A DNA stretch of 64,000 nt from DLAJ01 sp964655525 (GTDB lineage: Bacteria; Bacillota; Clostridia; Lachnospirales; Lachnospiraceae). Position 1 is the first letter of the stretch. Every line of letters begins with the position of its first letter. A model generated the notes under the pieces. The model was not told where the DNA came from. It was given only the letters and a program-made list of their open reading frames with translations, and did not search any database. Shown piece after piece: positions 40,711-49,564 of the stretch. The stretch is taken from contig CAZZNE010000008.1 in NCBI GenBank assembly GCA_964655525.1, forward strand, positions 1 through 64,000, read 5' to 3'. The translations under genes and the position numbers were made by a program.

Positions 40711-41868
40711 TTACTTTGCCAGATCGACATGCTGCATGGTTCCGACGTTGCCGTTCTCAAACAGGAACATACCGGTCCGGCGGATCACGCCGTTCGCCTC
40801 ATTCGTCTGCATGTTGTTTAAGGCAAACTCTGTTGCTGCGGAAGCTAAGCAGATTGCGCCGACGCCGCGGTCTTTCAGATGATACAGCTTATCGTTTCCG
40901 TGTTCATCTTTTGACCAAATGAGCAGTTTATCAAAAATTTCATCATCCTCATCGATCCATCCGTTGCCGTCATCATCATACGCCGCCAAATCGGCAAAGC
41001 CGTTGCCGGACGCCGTGCCGAACAGCTCGCTGCCGTCATTGATCTTTCCGTCACCGTTTTTATCAAGCGCCAGATAACCGCTTTTTGACGAAAGCTTTGA
41101 GATTTCATCTAAAATGCCGTCATTATCAATATCAAACAAAAACTTCTGATCGGACAGCTCTGTGATGTCCGTGTCCAGATTGATGACGAGCGGGTCGCAA
41201 AATTCTGTCTGTTTCGCCGGCACTTTCGCCTCATAGTATTCCGCAAAGCTTCTTGACATTTTCATGTCGATGCCGAACTTGATCTCCCTGCCGTCCTTTG
41301 TCACGACTGTTCCCTGTGTGGAAAAGGATGTCTGCTCACTTTCATAGCTGCCTGCTGCGCCAACTATCAAATTCGCGATCGGCTTCGACTTCGCGGGCGC
41401 ATATTTGATCCTGTCCCCCAAGACCTGCGTCTGGGGCGTCTCCTGCGTTTCCGTTTTCTGTGTACTGTCTCCCTGCCCGTTGCCGGACTGCGCACCGTAA
41501 ACCGCGCCGTCCCTTGTGGTTCCTCCTTTTTTCCGGAAGAAAAGATTGAGCAGATGCATGATGGAAGAAACCCGGATGTCCTCATACGTCTGCGCACGTC
41601 GTTCGCTCCGAATGCTCTGCGTCGAATAAACGTCCGAACGCGTATAACGGAGCTGTGTCATGCTTTGCTTTCCGTTCCGAAGCTGCGTCATACTGCCGTA
41701 GCTGCTTTTCGTCATACCGGAACCTGACGACCAACTGTTTACAAAATTTCCGAAAGAACCGTTTCTTACTAAGACACCTCCCTGTGCCGCGGCGGACGCT
41801 CCCGCCACCTTGACAGAAGAATACCTTCTGGCGGACTCCATTCCTATTTTACTGGAATCAATTCGCAA
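40711..41868 (-). CDS. Calcium-binding EF-hand/RTX-associated-like protein
   Basis: This is a 385-residue protein without signal peptide or membrane helix. Its N-terminal 180 residues are Ser/Arg/Gly-rich and repetitive (SMTQLRNGKQSMTQLRYTRS). The C-terminal half holds three calcium loops: DIDNDG (246-251), DKNGDG (269-274) and DDDGNG (298-303), in the order FLFDIDNDGILDE, LALDKNGDGKINDGSELFG and AAYDDDGNGWID, a layout like the domain of large RTX adhesins and toxins. The start is TTG at 41868, 8 nt after GGAGG. It lies upstream of spoIID on the same strand. Its function is unknown; a role in the spore or cell envelope is possible by position only. Confidence 0.75.
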   Translation of the reverse strand: MRIDSSKIGMESARRYSSVKVAGASAAAQGGVLVRNGSFGNFVNSWSSGSGMTKSSYGSMTQLRNGKQSMTQLRYTRSDVYSTQSIRSERRAQTYEDIRVSSIMHLLNLFFRKKGGTTRDGAVYGAQSGNGQGDSTQKTETQETPQTQVLGDRIKYAPAKSKPIANLIVGAAGSYESEQTSFSTQGTVVTKDGREIKFGIDMKMSRSFAEYYEAKVPAKQTEFCDPLVINLDTDITELSDQKFLFDIDNDGILDEISKLSSKSGYLALDKNGDGKINDGSELFGTASGNGFADLAAYDDDGNGWIDEDDEIFDKLLIWSKDEHGNDKLYHLKDRGVGAICLASAATEFALNNMQTNEANGVIRRTGMFLFENGNVGTMQHVDLAK

Positions 41869-42015
41869 ATACCCTGCCTCCTATTTCGTGCTTTGATGTA
41901 AAGGAATTAGCATCGAACGCAATGAAACCTTTCGTCCGCGAATCAAAAGATTTCAAGGAACTGCGATACATGTTATATATCGTCCCTCTTTTTCAAAAAC
42001 AAGACCATCAAAGCA

Positions 42016-42050
42016 TAAAAATACCATCCCGTCATAAAACAGGATGGTAT
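42016..42050 (-). terminator. Terminator of the hydratase gene
   Basis: ATACCATCC (42021-42029) and GGATGGTAT (42042-42050) form a 9-bp perfect stem; on the minus strand it is followed by TTTTT. Confidence 0.85.
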
Positions 42051-42057
42051 TCGAAGA

Positions 42058-44382
42058 TCAATCCACGCGGTTGTAATTGATCAGACAGCCCTTTAGGATA
42101 ATCTGCCGCTCCTCATCCGTCAGCTCGCCGAGCGTTAAGGTAAATTCATGCAGACCGTCCTCTTTTACGACAAACGCAGGAATCTCAGCCACTTTTTCCT
42201 CCACCGCTTTGCGGATATTCGGAATAAAAAGATAATCAAGATTGGAAAACGGAAGCTCTCCCTCCTTAATCATAAACGGCAGCATTCCCCAGTTGATCAG
42301 GTTACTGCGGTAACGCTTGGTCGCGTACTCATTGGCGATATTGGCCCAGCCGCCCAATACCTTCTGGCAGCTTGCCGCCTGCTCCCTTGCGGAACCGTCC
42401 CCCGGCTTCACTGCAAAGATCGTGGAACCGATGCCGAAATTCGTGTGATTCGTTCCCGGGAACTGCGCCTTGATCTTACCCAGCACCTCATGAAGTCCGG
42501 GAACAGTCTGGCAGGGCTTTATGCTGTCTTCTCCGGCAAGCAGTGCCTCGCGCGCCTTCTCCGCCTTCTGTATCTCTTTCGCGCGCTCGACATACTTCGG
42601 ATCCTTGCGCGATAACGTAAACTCCGCCAATCCAAGCGGGTTGGAGCGATAGGAGGACGTCTCGCCTGAAGGGATCAGCTCATCCGTCGTCGTGACCGGA
42701 TCGTGAATCTCGGACACAACTCTTAAAACGAGATGCTCCGTAAGCGGAACCATTTCCGGCCAGTCCTTGATATTCGGACCGAACACAATGTCCACGCTCT
42801 CATCCGCAACGCCGTGTGAATCAAACACGCGGTTCGCATAAATATTCGCATCGAAATGATAACGGTATTTTCCGATCTCGCACGGCACATCGGTGGCTGC
42901 CGTCAGCACGCCCTTATTCGCCGCCGTCGCCGCGATCGAACGCGCATCCATCAACGCGACGGACGCGATCTGACCGTTCTGAAGCTTACTTCCCTCACGA
43001 TTCGGGAAGTTTCTCGTCGAATGGCGGATGCTGAACGCGTTGTTGGCAGGTGTGTCACCCGCACCGAAGCAGGGTCCGCAGAACGCCGTTTTTAACACGG
43101 CTCCCGTCTCCATCAGCGTCGCTGCGCAGCCGTTTTTGATCAGTTCCATATAGACCGGCATGGACGCGGGATAGACGCTCATCGTAAACTCATCACTTCC
43201 GATATAGCTGCCCTTCATAATATCCGCCGCCGCGCAGATATTCTCAAAACCGCCGCCTGCACAGCCCGCGATGATTCCCTGATCGACCATGAATTTTCCG
43301 TTCCGCACCTTATTCTTCAATGTGAATTCGACCGCGCCGTCAAGGCTGACCGCCGCGCGGCGCTCCACATCGTCAAGAATATCAGTAAGATTTGCATTCA
43401 GCTCCTCGATCGTATAGGTATTGCTCGGATGGAACGGCATGGCGATCATCGGCTTGATCTCACTTAAGTCAATTTCGATCATGCCGTCATAATATGCCGC
43501 CTGTCCCGGATTTAATTCCGCATAGTCTTCCACGCGTCCATGGATCTCAAAAAATTCCTTTACCTGATCATCCGTTCTCCAAATGGAAGAAAGGCAGGTC
43601 GTCTCCGTCGTCATGACGTCGATGCCGATCCTGAAATCGGGCGACAGGGAAGAAACGCCGGGACCTACAAACTCCATGACTTTATTTTTTACATATCCGC
43701 TGCCGAATACCTCACCGATGATGGCAAGCGCCACATCCTGCGGTCCGACGCCACGCGCCGGCTCTCCGGTCAGATATACGCCGACAACGCCCGGCATGTT
43801 AATATCATAAGTCTGCCCTAATAACTGCTTCACAAGCTCCGGGCCGCCTTCTCCCATTGCCATGGTACCTAACGCACCATATCGGGTATGGGAATCGGAG
43901 CCTAAGATCATTTTTCCTCCGCCCGCAAGCATCTCCCGCGCGAACTGATGAATGACCGCCTGATGAGGCGGTACATACACGCCGCCGTAGCGCTTCGCAC
44001 AGGATAAGCCATACATATGGTCATCCTCATTGATCGTTCCGCCGACCGCACACAGGGAATTATGGCAGTTCGTCAGCACGTAAGGAATCGGGAATTTTTT
44101 TAATCCTGATGCGCGCGCCGTCTGGATTATACCGACAAACGTGATGTCGTGAGACGTCAGCTTATCAAATTGAATCTTCAGCTTGTCCATATTGCCGGAC
44201 GTATTATGCGCCTTCAAAATGCCGTACGCGATCGTCGCTTCTTTCGCCTTCTCCTTCGTGAGCGCCTCACCGTCCGGCGTTCTTTCGCCCACCTTATTTT
44301 TTACCGCATTCAGCGCATCCGCACCGTCGGGAATCAATTCCGTTCCGTTTACCAGATAAGCGCCGCCTTCATACAGCCTCAT
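42058..44382 (-). CDS. Aconitase-type hydratase
   Basis: This is a 774-residue iron-sulfur enzyme of the aconitase superfamily, probably aconitate hydratase or a close relative. The N-terminal three domains carry GSDSHTRYGALGTMAMGEGG, cluster cysteines in the segments IIAGCAGGG and FCGPCFGAGD, and NFPNREGS; the C-terminal swivel domain carries KRYRSNLINWGMLPF. The length fits bacterial aconitases of this branch. AGGAGGG lies about 8 nt before the ATG. It is monocistronic, with a promoter at 44475-44503 and a terminator after the stop. The exact substrate (citrate or a homologue) cannot be fixed by eye. Confidence 0.88.
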   Translation of the reverse strand: MRLYEGGAYLVNGTELIPDGADALNAVKNKVGERTPDGEALTKEKAKEATIAYGILKAHNTSGNMDKLKIQFDKLTSHDITFVGIIQTARASGLKKFPIPYVLTNCHNSLCAVGGTINEDDHMYGLSCAKRYGGVYVPPHQAVIHQFAREMLAGGGKMILGSDSHTRYGALGTMAMGEGGPELVKQLLGQTYDINMPGVVGVYLTGEPARGVGPQDVALAIIGEVFGSGYVKNKVMEFVGPGVSSLSPDFRIGIDVMTTETTCLSSIWRTDDQVKEFFEIHGRVEDYAELNPGQAAYYDGMIEIDLSEIKPMIAMPFHPSNTYTIEELNANLTDILDDVERRAAVSLDGAVEFTLKNKVRNGKFMVDQGIIAGCAGGGFENICAAADIMKGSYIGSDEFTMSVYPASMPVYMELIKNGCAATLMETGAVLKTAFCGPCFGAGDTPANNAFSIRHSTRNFPNREGSKLQNGQIASVALMDARSIAATAANKGVLTAATDVPCEIGKYRYHFDANIYANRVFDSHGVADESVDIVFGPNIKDWPEMVPLTEHLVLRVVSEIHDPVTTTDELIPSGETSSYRSNPLGLAEFTLSRKDPKYVERAKEIQKAEKAREALLAGEDSIKPCQTVPGLHEVLGKIKAQFPGTNHTNFGIGSTIFAVKPGDGSAREQAASCQKVLGGWANIANEYATKRYRSNLINWGMLPFMIKEGELPFSNLDYLFIPNIRKAVEEKVAEIPAFVVKEDGLHEFTLTLGELTDEERQIILKGCLINYNRVD

Positions 44383-44710
44383 GTCCGTTTCCCTCCTGAT
44401 CTTATCTTCTTTTCTATTCCGTTTATGCCATGTTCATGTACGCTTCATGCGTCCGTCCGCATGCCGCACTTTGTATTATACGGGAAGTGCGCGCCTTGCG
44501 CAAGTGCCGCTTGGGAAAAAGCACGCGCACCCTTTCCAAAAATTCCCGGCCTCGTGCCACCGCCGGTTGCAGGCACCATCCAAAATTGCACGTTACAGGT
44601 GCTTCTCTTTTTTCTCGCGCGATGATATAATAGATTCATGCTTTTTTATTCTTTTTTTATAATTTAAGTTGTACGCTATTACAACACGCTACCACAGGAG
44701 GTATTCAGAA
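44383..44710. other. Divergent intergenic region between the hydratase and XRE genes
   Basis: The 328 nt carry the minus-strand hydratase promoter (44475-44503) and, on the plus strand, a TATAAT at 44626-44631 about 80 nt before the XRE start (no good -35). A GC-rich stretch (44480-44560) lies between. Nothing else definite. Confidence 0.5.
44475..44503 (-). promoter_or_regulatory. Promoter of the hydratase gene
   Basis: TTGCGC (44498-44503) and a perfect TATAAT (44475-44480) are 17 nt apart on the minus strand. Confidence 0.65.
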
Positions 44711-45127
44711 ATGAGTTTTTCAGAAAAACTCTATATCCTGCGCAGCCGTTCTAATTTATCGCAGGCATCCCTCGCAGAGGGGCTTGATGTCAGCCGTCAA
44801 ACGATTTCCAAATGGGAACTGGGCTCTTCCTATCCCGAAATTGATAAGCTGGTCGCTATCAGTGATTTTTTTCATGTCACGACGGATTATCTGTTAAAAG
44901 ACGACGTTCCAACCGGAGCACCTTCCAATCTCGACCGTCTTGTTCTTGAGTTTTTAGGATCGGCGCAGGATATGAAACAGATTTCCAATGATCTGGTCGA
45001 GATCATGCGCGACGGCATGATCGACGAAAATGAAATGACACAGATGCATTCGATCGTTCACACGCTTGACACGATCTCAAATATCATCGAGGACATCAAG
45101 CGCGGCTTGCGCAGCAGCATTTCCTGA
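44711..45127 (+). CDS. XRE-family transcription regulator
   Basis: This is a 138-residue protein. Residues 2-58 are a Cro/C1 helix-turn-helix (LSQASLAEGLDVSRQTISKWE), the rest a helical region that may mediate dimer formation. ATG 44711 has CAGGAGG about 7 nt upstream; an in-frame extension to 44669 has none. It is followed about 110 nt later by a zinc-ribbon membrane protein and then a lipoprotein on the same strand, so the three may form one regulated unit. Confidence 0.85.
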   Translation: MSFSEKLYILRSRSNLSQASLAEGLDVSRQTISKWELGSSYPEIDKLVAISDFFHVTTDYLLKDDVPTGAPSNLDRLVLEFLGSAQDMKQISNDLVEIMRDGMIDENEMTQMHSIVHTLDTISNIIEDIKRGLRSSIS

Positions 45128-45240
45128 TGTTCTGATCAGACAGTTAGAACAGACCGGCGGTAATCGGACAGATTACCGGCTATGATATCGTGGATATGGC
45201 TATTCGCCTTATCATACAACCAAATGACCAAGGAGGAATC

Positions 45241-46350
45241 ATGAAAGCAAAAGACATTTATCTAGGTACTATGAAATTTGTATGGCTCAAGCTCGGCATT
45301 GGCGCTGCAGTCACCGCTGCCTCCATCATCCTGCTCGCGCTCAGCATGCTGATTGGCTACGCGTTCGGCGGCATTGGGCTGTACATCATGTTCATCGTAT
45401 GGGTCGTTCTGACCGATGTTATTTACAAAGTCATCATGTACTATTTCGGCTACATGATCAAAGCCGGACATGTTGCCGTGATCGCTTCGGCAGTCACCAC
45501 AGGCGTGCTTCCCGAAAATCAGTTTGAATATGGTAAGCAGATGGTAAAATCCCGATTTGCCGCGAGCAATGTGTATTTTGTCGTTGACCGGCTCGTGAGC
45601 GGCGCTGTGCGCCAGCTTCAAAAAGCGGTCGGCAAGATCGGCAGCGCACTTGATGCAGTCCCCGGCATGGCACAGATCACAGATATTTTGCAGACCTTCA
45701 TCGGCATCGCGCTCGGCTATGTGGATGAATGCTGCCTTGGCTATTGCTTCCTAAGAAAAGAGCAGAGCGCGTTTCAGGCTTCCTGTGACGGCGTTGTCAT
45801 TTATTTTCAGAACGCAAAGAAGCTGTTAAAAGACGCCGCTGTTACCACACTGGTCGTTGTCGGCGGCACCTTCCTCGCATGGGTTGTGCCGTTTGGATTG
45901 GTCGCGGTGATCTTTCGCGCAGCTGGCTGGAACATGTTTGCGGGCGTTATTCTTGCATTGATCATTGCAATCGTGATCAAATCTGCCTTTATCGACAGCT
46001 GGATGCTCGTAAAGATGATGGTATCCTACATGGAGGTTGCTCCTTCTACACAGATCACCTTTGACCTCTATGATAAGCTCTGCGGTCTTTCTTCGAAATT
46101 TAAGGAACTGTTCGGAAAAGCAAAAGCAGAAGGTCCTATGCATGTCAGTCCCGCTCCCGCACCGGCAATGGCGGGCGGCGCGCAGGCTTATGCAGGTAAC
46201 GTATCCGAAGGACCCGCACAGTCCCAGAACAACACCTTCAGTCAGTCCGCACCACCTCAAAACAACGCGCAACGCTTCTGTCCGCAATGCGGCCAGCCGA
46301 TCACAGGCGGCGCTGCATTCTGCAACAAATGCGGTGCAAAGTTAAATTAG
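45241..46350 (+). CDS. Multi-pass membrane protein with C-terminal zinc ribbon
   Basis: This is a 369-residue protein. Several hydrophobic segments occur: near residues 15-40, 45-70, 75-95, and 190-250. A flexible Ala/Pro/Gln/Ser-rich linker leads to a C-terminal double-Cys zinc ribbon, FCPQCGQPITGGAAFCNKCG. Zinc ribbons of this type end many Firmicute membrane proteins of unknown role. The ATG at 45241 is supported by CCAAGGAGG about 6 nt upstream. It is followed 16 nt later by a lipoprotein gene. I do not recognise a named family. Confidence 0.72.
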   Translation: MKAKDIYLGTMKFVWLKLGIGAAVTAASIILLALSMLIGYAFGGIGLYIMFIVWVVLTDVIYKVIMYYFGYMIKAGHVAVIASAVTTGVLPENQFEYGKQMVKSRFAASNVYFVVDRLVSGAVRQLQKAVGKIGSALDAVPGMAQITDILQTFIGIALGYVDECCLGYCFLRKEQSAFQASCDGVVIYFQNAKKLLKDAAVTTLVVVGGTFLAWVVPFGLVAVIFRAAGWNMFAGVILALIIAIVIKSAFIDSWMLVKMMVSYMEVAPSTQITFDLYDKLCGLSSKFKELFGKAKAEGPMHVSPAPAPAMAGGAQAYAGNVSEGPAQSQNNTFSQSAPPQNNAQRFCPQCGQPITGGAAFCNKCGAKLN

Positions 46351-46366
46351 AAGAAAGGAGTTTTTC

Positions 46367-46828
46367 ATGAATAAAATAAAAAAACAAGTCCGTTATTTAT
46401 GCATTGCGACCGTCCTTCTCTTCTGTCTGGCAGGATGCGGCAGTGTACATACCTATATGACCTACACCTATTCCGTCAACACGGGAGATTCGGTCGATTT
46501 GAAATTCGATACAACGAATGGATATCAGATTACATCCGATATCCCCTTTGAGATTTCAAAGGACGGCGAAGTACTCAGCATGGGATCTTTTATTATATCG
46601 GACGGCTATCAGATGTATGTGGATGCCGTCAGCACGGATGAAAACGCCAAAGTCATCGAAACCGGCAGCACAGATACCTGCGAATACCTGATGTGGAATT
46701 ACAACGATTCCGAATTTAATTATGTCATCTACATTAAGAACTCGAACACAGGAATCCTTATTGGCAATACTGTGTCCGAGGAATCAGCAAAAGAGGTATT
46801 CGGCCGGCTGCAGATCAGTCTTCATTAA
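46367..46828 (+). CDS. Small lipoprotein of unknown function
   Basis: This is a 153-residue protein. The signal peptide ends in the lipobox CLAGC (Cys24), so it is anchored on the outer face. The mature domain appears beta-rich, with the segments DSVDLKFDTTNGYQITSD and FNYVIYIKNSNTGILIGN. AGAAAGGAG lies about 8 nt before the ATG. It is cotranscribed with the zinc-ribbon membrane protein and ends at the paired-hairpin repeat. Confidence 0.7.
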   Translation: MNKIKKQVRYLCIATVLLFCLAGCGSVHTYMTYTYSVNTGDSVDLKFDTTNGYQITSDIPFEISKDGEVLSMGSFIISDGYQMYVDAVSTDENAKVIETGSTDTCEYLMWNYNDSEFNYVIYIKNSNTGILIGNTVSEESAKEVFGRLQISLH

Positions 46829-46831
46829 AAA

Positions 46832-46900
46832 AGAACGCAAAAGAATGTTTTACATTCTTTGCGTTCTATCAAAGAATCCGTCTTTGCGGATTCTTTTTTT
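46832..46900 (+). repeat. Paired-hairpin repeat, copy 4, with terminator
   Basis: The first hairpin, AGAACGCAAAAGAATGT (46832-46848) with ACATTCTTTGCGTTCT (46852-46867), has one bulge. Three bases later AAAGAATCCG (46871-46880) pairs with CGGATTCTTT (46887-46896), followed by TTTT. The order and the AACGC/GCGTT and AGAAT/ATTCT arms match copies 1 to 3. It lies 3 nt after the lipoprotein stop and should terminate its mRNA. Confidence 0.8.
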
Positions 46901-46920
46901 TGAAAATTTCAAATGTTCGC

Positions 46921-46977
46921 AAAAAATGAGGGTATCCCAAAAGTCATGAAACGACTTGGGGGACGCCCTCATTTTTT
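46921..46977. repeat. Long hairpin resembling joined IS ends (MITE-like)
   Basis: Arms of 25 nt, beginning AAAAAATGAGGGTATCCC (46921-46938) and ending GGACGCCCTCATTTTTT (46961-46977), pair with few mismatches around ATGAAAC. TGAGGGTATCCCAAAAGTC resembles, as I recall, the terminal repeats of IS1182-like elements. It also supplies a T-run for terminating glgP on the minus strand and perhaps readthrough from the plus strand. Confidence 0.55.
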
Positions 46978-46984
46978 ATATACG

Positions 46985-49465
46985 CTATTTTTTGATCGTT
47001 ACCTTATCCAGTTTCCATATCTCATCCACATACTCCTGAATCGTTCTGTCAGATGTGAACTTGCCCGTGCATGCCACGTTCAGGATCGCGCTCTTTGCCC
47101 AACCCGATTCATTCCTGTATGCTTCCTCTACCCGCTTCTGCGCATCCGCATAAGCACGGAAATCCTTTAAGATAAAATAGGTGTCCGCCTTTGAAGTACT
47201 CTGCGTATTCAGCAGGGAGTTATACAGTGTACGGAACATTTCCGTATCCTGGGAGAACGTACCGTTAATGAGCTGCATGAGCACCCGTCTGATGTCCGGA
47301 TCGTTATTAAAGATCTCCATCGGATCATAACCGCCCTGATTCTCATAACGGATTACTTCATCGGAGCTTAAACCAAAGATAAACGCATTTTCCTCTCCGA
47401 CTTCTTCAACGATCTCTACATTTGCGCCGTCCATCGTGCCGAGCGTCAGCGCGCCGTTTAACATAAACTTCATGTTACCCGTTCCGGACGCCTCCTTGCT
47501 GGCGGTCGAGATCTGCTCAGATACATCCGCTGCAGCAAAGATCAGCTCCGCATTTGATACACGGTAATTCTCGATAAATACAACCTTGATCTTTCCGTTG
47601 ATGGAAGCGTCGTTATTTACCACATCAGCAACGGCATTGATCAGCTTGATCGTCAGCTTTGCATTGCGGTAGCCCGCAGCCGCTTTTGCACCGAAAATAA
47701 ATGTGCGCGGATAGAACTTCATCGCCGGATTGTCTTTTAAGCAATTATACAGATACATAACATGCAGGATATTCAAAAGCTGACGCTTATACTCATGCAG
47801 ACGCTTTACCTGTACGTCAAAGATGGAGCGCGGGTCAACCGTGATTCCATTATGCTCTAAAATATACTGTGCAAGGCGCACCTTGTTCTGATACTTAATG
47901 TTCATGAACTCCTGCTGTGCCTTCTCATCATCCGCATAAACCTTTAATTTGTTGATCTTGGGCAGATCGGTGATCCAGTCTGAGCCGACATGCGCTGTCA
48001 CCCAGTCCGCCAGCAGCGGATTGCCATGCAGCAGGAAACGCCTCTGTGTAATGCCGTTCGTCTTATTGTTGAACTTGTGCGGCATCATCTCATAGAAATC
48101 TTTGAGCTCCTGCTTCTTGAGGATCTCCGTATGCAGCCTTGCTACACCGTTCACGCTGTAGCTTGCACAGATCGCCAGATGCGCCATCTTGACCTGTCCG
48201 TCATAAATGATCGCCATCTTGCGGACCTTCTCATGATTGCCCGGATACATCTGCTCGATCTGAAGAATAAAGCGGCGGTTGATCTCTTCAACGATCTGAT
48301 ATACTCTCGGAAGCAAACGGGAAAACAGCTCGATCGGCCATTTCTCAAGCGCCTCCGACATAATCGTATGGTTCGTATACGCACAGGTCTTCGTTGTTAC
48401 GCTCCATGCCTCATCCCATGTCAGATAATACTCATCCATCAAAATGCGCATCAGCTCCGCAACCGCAACAGTCGGATGTGTGTCATTCAGCTGGAACGTC
48501 ACCTTCTCGTACAATTTGCGGACATCATCATGCTTTCTCATATATTTGGCTACCGCCGCCTGCACGGATGCGGAAATAAAGAAGTACTGCTGCTTTAAGC
48601 GCAGCTCCTTGCCCGCATAATGGTTATCGTTCGGATAAAGCACCTCCACGATATTACGCGCTAAGTTCTCCTGCTCCACCGCCTTCTGATAATCACCTTT
48701 GTCAAAAGAATCCAAGCGGAAGCAGTCCACCGGCTCCGCATCCCAAATTCTCAGCGTATTGACAATGCCATTACCATAGCCGACGATCGGGAGGTCATAC
48801 GGCACAGCCCTTACGACCTGATAATCTTCCTGATAGTAATTATTTCTGCCGTTCTCATCCACACGGCATGCCACATAGCCGCCGAATTTCACTTCCTTGG
48901 CATATTCCGGACGGCGCAATTCAAACGGATTGCCGTCTACGAGCCAGTTATCCGGTACCTCTATCTGATAGCCGTCACGGATCTCCTGCTTGAACATACC
49001 GTAACGATAACGGATTCCGCAGCCGTACGCCGCATAACCGAGAGTCGCAAGCGAATCAAGGAAGCAGGCCGCCAAGCGTCCTAATCCTCCGTTTCCGAGC
49101 GCGGCATCCGGCTCCTGATCTTCGATCACATTAATATCTACGCCAAGCTCTAAAAGCGCATCCTTTGCGTCCTTATAAGCCTGCAGATTGATCATCATAT
49201 TGCCGAGCGCACGCCCCATGAGGAATTCCATCGAAAGATAATATACGATCTTTGGATCCTTCTTCTCATACTCCTCCTGCGTGTCCATCCAGTTTGTAAT
49301 GACCTGATCCTTTACCGCGTAGGAAACCGCTTGAAAAATCTGCTGCGGGGTTGCCTCCTCCATGTTCTTGCGGTACAAAGTCTTTACATTGTATAACACG
49401 CTGCGCTTAAATAGTTCTTTGTCAAATGCATTGTTCGCTGCCGCTACTGTCGCCTTCTTTGGCAT
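46985..49465 (-). CDS. glgP: Glycogen/starch phosphorylase
   Basis: This 826-residue PLP enzyme releases glucose-1-phosphate from alpha-glucan chains. Family segments are YYLSMEFLMGRALGN at the N-terminus, GNGGLGRLAACFLDS, QLNDTHPTVAVAELMRIL, FVQVKRLHEYKRQLLN-like (FDVQVKRLHEYKRQLLN), and the PLP site SKEASGTGNMKFMLNGAL with the Schiff-base Lys. ATG 49465 has AAGGAGG about 8 nt upstream; an in-frame start at 49483 has none. It is a single gene with a long hairpin directly after the stop. Confidence 0.95.
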   Translation of the reverse strand: MPKKATVAAANNAFDKELFKRSVLYNVKTLYRKNMEEATPQQIFQAVSYAVKDQVITNWMDTQEEYEKKDPKIVYYLSMEFLMGRALGNMMINLQAYKDAKDALLELGVDINVIEDQEPDAALGNGGLGRLAACFLDSLATLGYAAYGCGIRYRYGMFKQEIRDGYQIEVPDNWLVDGNPFELRRPEYAKEVKFGGYVACRVDENGRNNYYQEDYQVVRAVPYDLPIVGYGNGIVNTLRIWDAEPVDCFRLDSFDKGDYQKAVEQENLARNIVEVLYPNDNHYAGKELRLKQQYFFISASVQAAVAKYMRKHDDVRKLYEKVTFQLNDTHPTVAVAELMRILMDEYYLTWDEAWSVTTKTCAYTNHTIMSEALEKWPIELFSRLLPRVYQIVEEINRRFILQIEQMYPGNHEKVRKMAIIYDGQVKMAHLAICASYSVNGVARLHTEILKKQELKDFYEMMPHKFNNKTNGITQRRFLLHGNPLLADWVTAHVGSDWITDLPKINKLKVYADDEKAQQEFMNIKYQNKVRLAQYILEHNGITVDPRSIFDVQVKRLHEYKRQLLNILHVMYLYNCLKDNPAMKFYPRTFIFGAKAAAGYRNAKLTIKLINAVADVVNNDASINGKIKVVFIENYRVSNAELIFAAADVSEQISTASKEASGTGNMKFMLNGALTLGTMDGANVEIVEEVGEENAFIFGLSSDEVIRYENQGGYDPMEIFNNDPDIRRVLMQLINGTFSQDTEMFRTLYNSLLNTQSTSKADTYFILKDFRAYADAQKRVEEAYRNESGWAKSAILNVACTGKFTSDRTIQEYVDEIWKLDKVTIKK

Positions 49466-49564
49466 GACGCCATCCTCCTTCATTTGAGTAATTCCTTTTT
49501 CTTCCTGTCTTATTATAGCGTAAATACCAAAGAATGAAAATAGTTAAGCGATAAAATTGTTCGG

